This document shows positions 33,999-43,101 of a DNA stretch of 64,000 nt, piece after piece; position 1 is the stretch's first letter; each line of letters begins with the position of its first letter. The DNA is from Desulfovibrio sp. G11 (GTDB lineage Bacteria; Desulfobacterota; Desulfovibrionia; Desulfovibrionales; Desulfovibrionaceae), in assembly GCF_900243745.1 (NCBI RefSeq), contig NZ_LT984798.1, positions 124,001 through 188,000 on the forward strand. Direction: 5' to 3'. Under the pieces are notes generated by a model. The model saw nothing but the letters and a program-made list of their open reading frames with translations. It did not search any database and had not been told where the DNA came from. Both the position numbers and the translations under genes were made by a program.

Positions 33999-35948
33999 AT
34001 GCGCCAACTTCGAGAAATGTCGATTATTGAGATAGACATCACCAATGCCTGCCACAAACAGTGTTCCAATTGTACACGTTTTTGCGGGCATCATAGGAAA
34101 AACTTTTTCATGGATTTTGAAACCTTCATAAGAGCTGTTGACTCTTTGGACGGTTACCGGGGCCTTATTTCAACCATCGGCGGCGAACCGTTACTGCACC
34201 CTGAATACCACCGCTTTGCCACATACCTTTTGCAAAAAAGAGGAAAACCTAAAAAAGCTGACGACGGACGCTGCCAAGCTCTGGTCAGAGACTGCCTGGG
34301 CTTTGCAAAAATGCAGCGGTGGTTTGAAGGCTCTGTAAATGCAGGGCGCGGTTTTTTGCTGTTCACCTCCATGCCAAAAAATTTTTATTCTCGGTATGAA
34401 ATCGTGCAGGACACCGTAACTGACCTCTGGCTTAATGACCACACCAATCCGAGTTTTCATCAACCGATTCTAATCAGCCGTAAGGATCTAGGCATAGGAG
34501 ATGCAGAATTTGCCCGCATGCGCGCCAACTGCTGGCTGCAAAATTTCTGGAGTGCCAGTATCACTCCCAAGGGAGCTTTTTTCTGTGAAATTGCTGGCAC
34601 CCTAGACCTGCTTTTTGACGGGCCGGGCGGTAAAACCATTGAGCCAGGCTGGTGGGAGAAAGATATCAGCGAATTTTCCGACCAATTCCACTGGTGCGAC
34701 ATCTGCGGCATGCCTCTGAAAACATACAGCCGCAACGCCAATGATGAAGTGGACGATGCCTCCGAAACTCTGTACAAGCGGCTTGAGTCTGTACAATCCC
34801 CCAAATTGAAAGCAGGCAAAGTTCATCTGTTTTCTGCCGCCACGAGTATGAGCGATACCCCGCCATCACTAGGGCTAGACATGGCTTCGGTGACAGCTAA
34901 TTACCAACCCTATGACGCACTGCGTGTAGGCAATGCAGTGCAAAATCTCAAACCTGATGGGGTTTGGCTCGTACAGCCAGTTCGCACTCCACAGGAACTA
35001 GACTTTGCCCGGCAACACATGAATACCCTGTCCGGCATATACATAGTGGGTGCCGCCAACCTGAAAAATGACGTAGAGCGCGTATTCCCCGCTTCAGAAA
35101 CCATCCGACATATTTTTTCTGACCAGATTACAGCCAACACCACGCTTGGCGATATTCTCCGGCGCGCCCTTGCGGTCTGCCCGCTCCAAACATGGCTAAT
35201 GCTGGCCGACCCAGATCTGAGCTTACCGCCCGCTTTTGCTGACACCGTAAGCGACTATTTTCTTAATCCCGGCTATCTATTCGTGTGTTCTTTCGGCAGG
35301 GGCAGGGGCCTAATGCTTTCCAAAACCGCTTCTGCGCTGCGACAGCTTGGCGAGGACGGCCTGTGCGCTTGCCGTTCCCTTGAACAGATATTGATGACCT
35401 GGGGAGCAAAGGTGCACTATCTGGAAGCGGGATTTGAAACCTTGTCAGACTTTGACATTCCCTGTCTTCGCGAAAAAGCATATCGCTCCTATGCCGAGGA
35501 CATTGCCTTTGTGCAACGTCTGCGCCAACGCCTTGAGGACACGAGTCCCTCAGGCAGCACCCTACTCGTGACACACAGTGCCTTTATCTTCCACACGTTG
35601 AGCATAGCCCGCCTGATCACAGAGATGGGTTATGGCGTGCATGTTGTTTCCACCGAAAAGTTTAAGGAGTATTTTTTTGACTGGCTGCCGGAAGAAGCCT
35701 GCACATATTTTGAGCAGAGCCATTTTTCTTACCAAGAACAACAAGATATACGGGCTAACATAAAAGCCCGGCAGCAGTTCGCTGGAGCTATTGTACCGTA
35801 TTCCTTCGGGCCGAGTACGGTGAAACCTATTGATGATTATACCGATGCCTTGCGAACGGCAGAGGATATTGGCGGCACCATAGTAGGCATTATAAATATT
35901 CGTCGCCAGTTTATCGAACTTGAATATAACATCTGGCAGGACAATTGA
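33999..35948 (+). CDS. Radical-SAM protein with large unrecognised C-terminal region
   Basis: 649-residue protein. The radical-SAM cluster is CHKQCSNC (Cys18, Cys22, Cys25), followed by ISTIGGEPLLHPEYH, as in SPASM/twitch-type radical-SAM enzymes. Further cysteines in NCWLQNF, FFCEIAG and HWCDICGMP (about 180-250) may bind auxiliary clusters. Residues about 300-649 show no motif I know, though FLNPGYLFVCSFGRGRG and a glycosyltransferase-like layout are suggestive. The ATG at 33999 with AGGAG seven bases upstream is preferred; a TTG at 33933 overlapping the previous gene is possible. Confidence 0.82.
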   Translation: MRQLREMSIIEIDITNACHKQCSNCTRFCGHHRKNFFMDFETFIRAVDSLDGYRGLISTIGGEPLLHPEYHRFATYLLQKRGKPKKADDGRCQALVRDCLGFAKMQRWFEGSVNAGRGFLLFTSMPKNFYSRYEIVQDTVTDLWLNDHTNPSFHQPILISRKDLGIGDAEFARMRANCWLQNFWSASITPKGAFFCEIAGTLDLLFDGPGGKTIEPGWWEKDISEFSDQFHWCDICGMPLKTYSRNANDEVDDASETLYKRLESVQSPKLKAGKVHLFSAATSMSDTPPSLGLDMASVTANYQPYDALRVGNAVQNLKPDGVWLVQPVRTPQELDFARQHMNTLSGIYIVGAANLKNDVERVFPASETIRHIFSDQITANTTLGDILRRALAVCPLQTWLMLADPDLSLPPAFADTVSDYFLNPGYLFVCSFGRGRGLMLSKTASALRQLGEDGLCACRSLEQILMTWGAKVHYLEAGFETLSDFDIPCLREKAYRSYAEDIAFVQRLRQRLEDTSPSGSTLLVTHSAFIFHTLSIARLITEMGYGVHVVSTEKFKEYFFDWLPEEACTYFEQSHFSYQEQQDIRANIKARQQFAGAIVPYSFGPSTVKPIDDYTDALRTAEDIGGTIVGIINIRRQFIELEYNIWQDN

Positions 35949-37009
35949 TGCCTCATATCTCTGTTATTATAGACAACTATAATTATGCCTCTTTTCTCGG
36001 CCAAGCTCTGGATTCTGTGTTGGCCCAATCGTTTAGCGACTTTGAATGTCTTGTAGTTGACGATGGCTCAGACGACAATTCTATTGAAATCATCGAACAA
36101 TACACCAGAATCGATAAACGAGTACGATCTGTGTTGAAAAAAAACGGCGGCCAAACCAGCGCCTTTTCCGCTGGCTTTGCTCGTGCCAGCGGTGAAATTG
36201 TCGCGTTTTTAGACAGTGACGACTTCTGGTATCCGCAAAAGCTGGAACACATTGTTGCAGCCCACAGATCCAACCGGATTGTGCAACACTATCTTGCACC
36301 CAATGGACAAGGTATTTACCGCAAAATCCGTGAAGATCTGAACAGACGCGACGCCTTGCTCACCTACGGATATATGTACAATCACAGCCCTTGCTCCGCC
36401 TTATCCTTTACCAAGGAATGCATTGCCCCCTTTTTCCCTCTACAACAGCCGGAAAGAATGAGAGGTTATAGTGACGGATGCTTGCTTATGCTGGCCATGA
36501 CCCGTGCCGAAGTCTGCGTTTTGCCGGACGTGCTTGGTTATTACCGCATTCACGGCAAAAACATGCATGTGGACAAAACTGACAAGGGACCGAAAAGCCG
36601 CAAGATTTTCCAGGCCCAACGCGAATATGTCAATCTGCAGTTGCGACACCGAGGTTTTTCAGAAATTCCGTTCAGTGATACCGCTTATATCGCTTCCCGC
36701 CTGACACGCCACGCCTCAACCCTGCATAAAAAAAAACACCTCTTTGTCTACGGCACAGAGGCTGCAGGAAAAAGTGTCACAACAGTTTTGGTAGACATGG
36801 GGCTTTCTGTCTTTGCCTATGTGGACTCAGATGCTGCCAAATGGGGACAAGACTTTTCAGGCAAGGCGGTACTCAGTCCCAACCAGCTTGGCGAATTTAC
36901 AGATGTGGATATGGTGGTGATCATCGCCAGCAGCGCGGTGCAACCCATTACAGAAACTCTGTACACGTTGGGCATTGATGACGACCATATTCTTGTTCTA
37001 GACATCTAG
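35948..37009 (+). CDS. GT2 glycosyltransferase with C-terminal Rossmann-like module
   Basis: 353-residue protein. Residues about 1-230 form a GT-A family 2 glycosyltransferase: ISVIIDNYNYASFLGQALDS, VVDDGSDDNS and the DxD motif in FLDSDDFW. The last about 95 residues form the module seen in three neighbours, starting FVYGTEAAGKSVTTVLVDMG and continuing AYVDSDAAKWG. The start overlaps the previous stop (TGATG). It probably adds a sugar to the glycan made by this island; donor and acceptor are unknown. Confidence 0.87.
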   Translation: MPHISVIIDNYNYASFLGQALDSVLAQSFSDFECLVVDDGSDDNSIEIIEQYTRIDKRVRSVLKKNGGQTSAFSAGFARASGEIVAFLDSDDFWYPQKLEHIVAAHRSNRIVQHYLAPNGQGIYRKIREDLNRRDALLTYGYMYNHSPCSALSFTKECIAPFFPLQQPERMRGYSDGCLLMLAMTRAEVCVLPDVLGYYRIHGKNMHVDKTDKGPKSRKIFQAQREYVNLQLRHRGFSEIPFSDTAYIASRLTRHASTLHKKKHLFVYGTEAAGKSVTTVLVDMGLSVFAYVDSDAAKWGQDFSGKAVLSPNQLGEFTDVDMVVIIASSAVQPITETLYTLGIDDDHILVLDI

Positions 37010-37120
37010 AACAAAATCGGTCACATACTTAGCTCGCGCACCAAAAAACTGGAATTTTTAGCAGGAGGGTATGCTCCCCACTGTTCCTAATCTAAACAAA
37101 GAATGCCTTAGGAGCTCTAC

Positions 37121-38200
37121 ATGCAGTCAGAATTTAGCCTGTTTATAGAAGATCTGCAAAATATTTCTATTCAGCTGGGGGCGAGGGCGGAAAAATTTAG
37201 AAACACCTCTGTGTTCCTGACTGGCTGTACGGGATTTGTGGGGCGCTGGCTGATGGAAAGCCTGCTCTGGTGTAACCAGCAGGCAAAACTCCAGCTACGT
37301 GTGCAGGTCCTGACCAGAAGCAGACGCGCCTTTTTGACCGCCTTGCCGCACTTGAACGGGCGGTCTGACCTTGATGTGCTTGAGGGGGACATATTGACAC
37401 TGCAGACCCTACCTGTGGCCGACTTTGACTATGCGGTGCTGGCGGTCAATCATCGCAATTCCTACACACCTGACTGGGCCGCGCATCACTGTGCCGTGCC
37501 CGTATTAGGCGCAGAAGAACTTTTTCGCATGGCTGGGACCTGCGGCTGTCACTCTGTGCTTGTACTTTCTTCCGGCGCGGTGTATGGCGTTCCGGCCCTG
37601 TGCCCGGATACCAGTGTTTTTCGGGAAGAAGCTCCTTCTCTGACAAAAAAACTGCAAGAGCCTACCCTGTACGGAGAAAGCAAGCGTTTTCTGGAACTAT
37701 TCGCCGTGGCCTTAGGACAGAGGTATGGCATTCGCGTACCGGTAGCTCGATGTTTCACCTTTTGCGGTGCGCACCTTGAACTCAACGGCAGCAATGCGCT
37801 GGCGAGCTTTATGGCCGATCTCTTGTGCGGCAGGGATATTCAGGTGTACGGAGACGGTCGGCCCGTACGCTCCTATATGTATGGCAGCGATATGGCCGTT
37901 TGGTTGCTGACTGCGCTTACTGAGGGAGAGCACGGCGTGCCCTACAATATAGGCAGCCAGCATGCCGTAAGTATTCTGGAACTGGCTCAGATCTGCTCCC
38001 GACTGACATCGCCCTGCACGGGCGTAAACGTGCACGGAGGCAGCACACGAAGCAACGCTCCCACATGCTATGTGCCCGACACAACAAAAATACGCGCCGA
38101 CCTGCAGGTGCAAGAATGGGTAACACTGGAAGAAGGCCTGAGGACCACACTACACTGGTTTTTGAGCAGAACCCACAACGTGTGCACGAGGCTGGCATGA
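37121..38200 (+). CDS. NAD-dependent sugar epimerase/dehydratase
   Basis: 359-residue extended short-chain dehydrogenase. The nucleotide-binding motif is LTGCTGFVGRW (about 33-43), the Ser of the catalytic set is in VLVLSSGAVYG, and the YxxxK pair is in LYGESKRF. The PVARCFTFCGAH and YGDGRPVRSYMYGSDMA segments match nucleotide-sugar epimerases and dehydratases. Substrate unknown; a CDP- or UDP-sugar is likely from context. A gap of about 110 bases separates it from the glycosyltransferase, and its stop overlaps the next start (ATGA). Confidence 0.86.
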   Translation: MQSEFSLFIEDLQNISIQLGARAEKFRNTSVFLTGCTGFVGRWLMESLLWCNQQAKLQLRVQVLTRSRRAFLTALPHLNGRSDLDVLEGDILTLQTLPVADFDYAVLAVNHRNSYTPDWAAHHCAVPVLGAEELFRMAGTCGCHSVLVLSSGAVYGVPALCPDTSVFREEAPSLTKKLQEPTLYGESKRFLELFAVALGQRYGIRVPVARCFTFCGAHLELNGSNALASFMADLLCGRDIQVYGDGRPVRSYMYGSDMAVWLLTALTEGEHGVPYNIGSQHAVSILELAQICSRLTSPCTGVNVHGGSTRSNAPTCYVPDTTKIRADLQVQEWVTLEEGLRTTLHWFLSRTHNVCTRLA

Positions 38201-40038
38201 AGTTACTGTACCTAAGCATCAAGCAGACAACGGCCCTAGCCCAAGGCCGACTGATAAGCGAGATGGAAGAGCTGATAGCCCAATACTTTCCCGGCAGCGT
38301 GCTGTACGGTCCTGGCTATCCAGGATACCACACCGCCGACGTGCCAGAAATCCTTGAAACCTACGGTGGTGAAAACAATTTTGATGCCATCTTTTGCGCT
38401 TTGCCCGAACGAGAGCTAGCAGGAGATCCCTTGGGGCTTCAACTCTCCCTCAAGTATGTCCTACCGTCCCATCTTTGGCATTTTCCTCTTAATCTTCACA
38501 AGACCAAGTTGCCCAAGATATTAGCCTGTGGGGATTTTTGGCATCTTAGCCCCCAGGACTGGAATAGGGTTCTTCTGAGTAATAATTTTTGCCTCTACAT
38601 AAGTGCCTTTCTTTCTCCCTTTATTACTCCTGAAGCTATGCGCTACTATTTTCCGCCGACAGTCCAAGAAAAAGTCATCTTTATGCCCATCGGCAGTTAT
38701 GCCTCGGAAAATATCTATATCCCTGGCCTGCCCAAGCAACACGATATCTTACTGGCAGGAGCGAATGTACCGGAATTCTACCCAGTACGCAGCCAGATGG
38801 CCCAAGCATTTCAGCAATCCGGCCTGTCCCTGTGCGTGCCGCATCATCCGGGCTACAGCCTGCTGAAAACTGTTTCTCCCCCCTCATCCTATGTGCAGGA
38901 TTTGGCCCAAAGTCGTATTTCCGCCTTCTGCTCTTCACAGTTTCACTTCATGCCTTTGAAGCTGTTTGAAGCCATGGCCAGTTGCACCGTGGCCCTGTGT
39001 GACAACATCTGTGGAGTTGAACATCTGGGCATGGAGCCAGACAAACACTTTATCCTTGCGGATAGTAGCAATTGTGTAGAAAAGGCCCAACACTGGCTGG
39101 AACACCCAGATCTCTATAAAGAAACGACCGAAGCCGCATATGCGCTTTTTCGCTCACGCCATACCGTAAGCATCCGCATGCGTGAACTTGCGGAACAGAT
39201 TCCGCCCATCCTGAATGGTGGCCATGCCCACGGGTGGATAGACCTGAGTCCCAACTTCCAGTTGGTGCGCGCCCTTTCACGCAGTGCCCCCCCGAGAAAC
39301 GACCAGAAATCCCGCATCATCAAAAAAGACTGGTGGGACATGGCGACAGCGATACAAAAAGAAACATGGCACTACTGGTACCAGCTCTTCCCCTTACAGT
39401 ACCCGGATGCCATCACCCTCGAAACCGTGCGCCTGCCCAACTACTGGAGCTTGCGCACTGCTGCCCTTGGACATCTGGAAGCCTTCAAGGCGCAACTGTT
39501 GCTGAACATTATCCAACAAAACAACCTTCACAGTTTTTTGGAAGTGGGTACGGGCATGGGATACTACAGTATCCTCTGGGCCGACTACCTTCGCAGAAAC
39601 AACAAACGAGGAATTGTCTTTGCAGAGGACTCCCTGCCCGGAAGAGGATTGACCAAGGTTATGAGTCCGCAGTATCTGCAGATGGATGTTACTCGCGATC
39701 TCCTTTGGGCAGGGATCCCTGCGGCACGAGATATCCATTTTCTCTTGCGCCGAGATGGTTGGCATAGCCCACTAGCTCGTAAAAAGCTTGACCTGCTTTT
39801 CTTCAACACATCGCCTAACTTGCAAAAAGATTTCGAGAAACTCTCCAGCTCAGTCGGACCGCAGAGCATTCTGGCTGTCAACAGTTATGGTTCCGCCTAT
39901 CCTAAAATTATGGACGCAGTAGAGTACATGGCCAAAGCACTTAACAAGGATATCCTCCAAATTGATTTTGGCCCCTACGATTCCGGCTTAGCCCTGCTGT
40001 TGTCCTCGCCAGCAATGGACACCATTATAAAAGCATAG
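38197..40038 (+). CDS. Glycosyltransferase-like / methyltransferase-like fusion protein
   Basis: 613-residue protein. The first about 380 residues have the feel of a GT-B glycosyltransferase, with a C-terminal donor-site-like FHFMPLKLFEAMASCTVALC and a CotSB/DUF3880-like layout. Residues about 435-610 form a class I methyltransferase-like domain with the SAM motif FLEVGTGMGYYSILWADYL (starting near 446) and LLFFNTSP. Fusion of both activities fits addition and methylation of one sugar unit. Acceptor and donor are unknown. The ATG at 38197 overlaps the previous stop. Confidence 0.75.
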   Translation: MKLLYLSIKQTTALAQGRLISEMEELIAQYFPGSVLYGPGYPGYHTADVPEILETYGGENNFDAIFCALPERELAGDPLGLQLSLKYVLPSHLWHFPLNLHKTKLPKILACGDFWHLSPQDWNRVLLSNNFCLYISAFLSPFITPEAMRYYFPPTVQEKVIFMPIGSYASENIYIPGLPKQHDILLAGANVPEFYPVRSQMAQAFQQSGLSLCVPHHPGYSLLKTVSPPSSYVQDLAQSRISAFCSSQFHFMPLKLFEAMASCTVALCDNICGVEHLGMEPDKHFILADSSNCVEKAQHWLEHPDLYKETTEAAYALFRSRHTVSIRMRELAEQIPPILNGGHAHGWIDLSPNFQLVRALSRSAPPRNDQKSRIIKKDWWDMATAIQKETWHYWYQLFPLQYPDAITLETVRLPNYWSLRTAALGHLEAFKAQLLLNIIQQNNLHSFLEVGTGMGYYSILWADYLRRNNKRGIVFAEDSLPGRGLTKVMSPQYLQMDVTRDLLWAGIPAARDIHFLLRRDGWHSPLARKKLDLLFFNTSPNLQKDFEKLSSSVGPQSILAVNSYGSAYPKIMDAVEYMAKALNKDILQIDFGPYDSGLALLLSSPAMDTIIKA

Positions 40039-40221
40039 ACATACTGGATGTACTGTGTCCCAAGATGACTTACAGCTATAGCTTCTAACATACCATGACA
40101 ATTAGATTTTATTAAAAACTTTAAACTCAACTTGGTAGTTCTGCCCCAAACTGGCAAGGGGGGGCTATTGAATCCGCCACAACTGCGCACCAACCACACC
40201 TCCAACATGAAAGGGTAGCTC

Positions 40222-41055
40222 ATGAGCGTCTTTATCATCGCAGAAATTGGCATCAACCATAACGGTGATCTAAAAATCGCCAAGGATCTTATCCGACAGG
40301 CGATCAGCGCGGGCTGCGATGCAGTCAAATTTCAAAAACGCGATATTGACATTGTCTACACCAAGGAGTTTTTGGATTCTCCGCGTGAAAGCCCTTGGGG
40401 CACGACCCAACGCCACCAAAAAGCAGGTCTAGAATTCGGCAAGGCCGAATATGATGTTATTGATGAGTATTGCAAAAAACTGGGGATTGAGTGGTTCGCT
40501 TCAGCTTGGGACGTGAACAGTCTAGCCTTTCTTGACCAATACAACTGCAAGTACAGCAAGGTCGCATCTGCCATGATTACGAGCGAACCATTTTTGCGCG
40601 CCGTCGCAAGCCGCAAAAAGTACACGTTTATTTCAACCGCCATGTCCACAATGGAACAAATCAGCCATGCCGTAGAAATTTTCCGCGAAGCCGCCTGCCC
40701 TTTCGAACTTATGCACTGCGTCGGCACATACCCCATGAAGGTGGAGCATGCTAACCTCCGCTGCATAGAAACCTTGCGCGCCACTTTCAAGTGTCCAGTC
40801 GGCTATAGCGGACATGAAACAGGGGTTGCCGTTTCCGCAGGAGCGATTATGTTAGGGGCCACATCCATTGAACGCCACATCACCCTTGATCGCGCCATGT
40901 ATGGCTCTGACCAAGCCGCCAGTCTGGAAGGCGCTGGCATACACCAATTATGTAGGTACACACGCATTCTTGAAGCTGCCATTGGCGATGGTATAAAACG
41001 CATTTTGCCCGAAGAAGCTGCTGTGGCCCAAAAACTGCGGGCGCATCTGAAGTAG
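40222..41055 (+). CDS. NeuB-type sialic-acid-like synthase, short form
   Basis: 277-residue TIM-barrel enzyme of the NeuB/SpsE family, which condenses phosphoenolpyruvate with an N-acyl hexosamine to make nonulosonic acids. The start FIIAEIGINHNGDLKIAKDL, the VKFQKRDID block and the CVGTYPMKVEHANL and VGYSGHETGV segments are family hallmarks. The usual C-terminal SAF/antifreeze-like domain is absent (usual length about 345). No CMP-sugar synthetase or UDP-GlcNAc epimerase partner is nearby, so the product may be a different keto-sugar acid. Ribosome site AAAGGG about 9 bases upstream. Confidence 0.87.
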   Translation: MSVFIIAEIGINHNGDLKIAKDLIRQAISAGCDAVKFQKRDIDIVYTKEFLDSPRESPWGTTQRHQKAGLEFGKAEYDVIDEYCKKLGIEWFASAWDVNSLAFLDQYNCKYSKVASAMITSEPFLRAVASRKKYTFISTAMSTMEQISHAVEIFREAACPFELMHCVGTYPMKVEHANLRCIETLRATFKCPVGYSGHETGVAVSAGAIMLGATSIERHITLDRAMYGSDQAASLEGAGIHQLCRYTRILEAAIGDGIKRILPEEAAVAQKLRAHLK

Positions 41056-41209
41056 TTCTGCCAAAGCCCACTGAATGAAAGGCGCACCAGACTATGAAAA
41101 TTTACTCCACCACAAAACTGCAATATCGATGGTATGCTGGCCATATTTAAGGCAAAGCAATAATACTGCCGGCATATGCTGGAATATGTAGGCTTCAGGG
41201 TACTGCTCC

Positions 41210-43021
41210 ATGATAACAGTAGCTGCTTATATTTTTGATTTTCTTGCCGCAAAAAATGTGCGGCAGGCCTTCCTGTTCACAGGGGGCATGGCTATGCACC
41301 TTAACGATGCTCTAGCGTCAGAACAGCGCATACATACGCTCTGTTGCCATCACGAACAGGCCTGTGCCTTAGCGGCGGAAGGCTATGCCCATGTGACGGG
41401 CAGACCTGCCATCGTCCAAATAACCTCTGGCCCTGGCGCGCTCAATGCCATGACGGGGGTTTTCGGCGCGTATGTGGATGGGCTACCCATGATTATTGTT
41501 TCTGGCCAATCCAAGCGAGAAACCCTGTGCGCGACCTACGGCTTAGTAGGACAGCTTCGACAGGCTGGCGAGCAAGAAGCCCAGACAGTACCCATGGCCA
41601 ACTTTATCACCAAGTATGCGGTTGCCGTGCACGACCCTTCCCGCATTGTGTATGAAATGGAAAAGGCTTGGCGCGTGGCCATGTCAGGCAAACCCGGTCC
41701 GGTATGGATTGAAATTCCTGTGGATGTACAGGGCATGAAAATTAAGCCACAAACCTTACCCGCGTTCCATATACCCTTGACTCCCCCGGCGGATCTTTCT
41801 TCCCTAGCAGATAACGTCGCTAGGGCCATAGCCAACGCAAAACGTCCCATGCTGGTTGCGGGACCGGGCCTGCGAGTTGTACAGGCAACAAAGGCTTTTC
41901 GCGCTTTAGCCCAGCGCTTGGGTTGTCCCGTGCTTTGTGCGGGCACGTTGGACATCATCCAAAAAGAACACCCACTCTATGCAGGTGGTATGGGCAATGT
42001 GGGCACCCGTGCGGGCAACATCAATGTGCAAAATGCCGATTTGTTGATATTCTTGGGTGTCACCATGCATCTAACCATGACAACCTACAACTGGCCAGCC
42101 ATGGGTAAAAATGCTCACAAAATAGTAGTGGAGTGTGAAGCGACAGAATGTGAACGCCCACAGTACATTGCCGATACGACAATACTAGCTGAAACGAAAG
42201 CTTTCGTACAGGCTCTAGATGCCGCATGCGCGGCGCAGAATGTTGCTGTACATCCCCAATGGCTGGATTTTTGCCGCGAACGCGTACGTCAACTACCCGC
42301 AGTACCGGGACATCTGCGCAGACTGAATGCCCAAGGACGAATCAATCCGTATTGGTTTGCGGAAGAACTGTTCACAATGCTAAAAGAGCGCGATATCATC
42401 GTGCCTGGCAACGCCAGCGCTGGGGTAACCGCCCAACAGGCAGGCAGTTTACGCCCTAGGCAGCGGCTCATTGCAAACTTTGGCAATGGCCCCATGGGTA
42501 TGGCCGTGCCTGCGGCCATAGGTGCCGCAGTTGCGGTGCTTGGCCAACGTATCATCTGCCTTGACGGTGATGGCAGCTTTATGTTGAACATGCAAGAGTT
42601 GGCTACAATACGTCAAAACAATCTACCAATCATAATAGTTATTTACAATAATGACGGATATATGTCCATCAGGCAAACCCAACGCAGCTTTTTCAAATAC
42701 CAATTGGGTACCGGCCCGGACACGGGTCTAGGCTTTCCCTCCTTCGAGGGCGTGGCTGCGGCATTTGGCCTTGGCTACCACCGTATTGTAGGCAACACTT
42801 GGCAGCAGCAACTCAGGCAAGCCCTTGAAGAAAATGGGCCACTCATTATTGAAGCTCTACTTGACCCAGAACAAGGTTTTGAACCCAAAATTGCCGCTAG
42901 AAAATTGGCTGACGGGCGTATGATTTCACTGCCGCCGGAAGACATGTCTCCTTTTCTCGATCGTGCAGAATTGCAGTCGCATCTGCTTTTTCCGACGGAA
43001 GGGCAGGAAGAGGACACCTAA
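41210..43021 (+). CDS. Thiamine-diphosphate-dependent enzyme, acetolactate-synthase-like
   Basis: 603-residue ThDP enzyme with the three-domain layout of acetolactate synthase. The cofactor-activating glutamate is Glu49 in CCHHEQACALAAEGYA, and the ThDP/metal motif is LDGDGSFMLNMQEL (about 449-462) ending in VIYNN. The middle domain has PMLVAGPGLR. In a glycan island that also encodes CDP-glucose dehydratase and a RfbH-type dehydrase, the closest known parallel is YerE, which transfers a two-carbon unit from pyruvate to a CDP-3,6-dideoxyhexulose to make a branched sugar. This assignment is inference; an aldol or decarboxylase role is possible. Confidence 0.85.
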   Translation: MITVAAYIFDFLAAKNVRQAFLFTGGMAMHLNDALASEQRIHTLCCHHEQACALAAEGYAHVTGRPAIVQITSGPGALNAMTGVFGAYVDGLPMIIVSGQSKRETLCATYGLVGQLRQAGEQEAQTVPMANFITKYAVAVHDPSRIVYEMEKAWRVAMSGKPGPVWIEIPVDVQGMKIKPQTLPAFHIPLTPPADLSSLADNVARAIANAKRPMLVAGPGLRVVQATKAFRALAQRLGCPVLCAGTLDIIQKEHPLYAGGMGNVGTRAGNINVQNADLLIFLGVTMHLTMTTYNWPAMGKNAHKIVVECEATECERPQYIADTTILAETKAFVQALDAACAAQNVAVHPQWLDFCRERVRQLPAVPGHLRRLNAQGRINPYWFAEELFTMLKERDIIVPGNASAGVTAQQAGSLRPRQRLIANFGNGPMGMAVPAAIGAAVAVLGQRIICLDGDGSFMLNMQELATIRQNNLPIIIVIYNNDGYMSIRQTQRSFFKYQLGTGPDTGLGFPSFEGVAAAFGLGYHRIVGNTWQQQLRQALEENGPLIIEALLDPEQGFEPKIAARKLADGRMISLPPEDMSPFLDRAELQSHLLFPTEGQEEDT

Positions 43022-43101
43022 ACGAGGCTGCGTCTCCATGGCAGCAAAAGGCTACTCCAAGCAGATTTTGATAATATCTACTTCAAAATAAAGGTACACT
43101 C

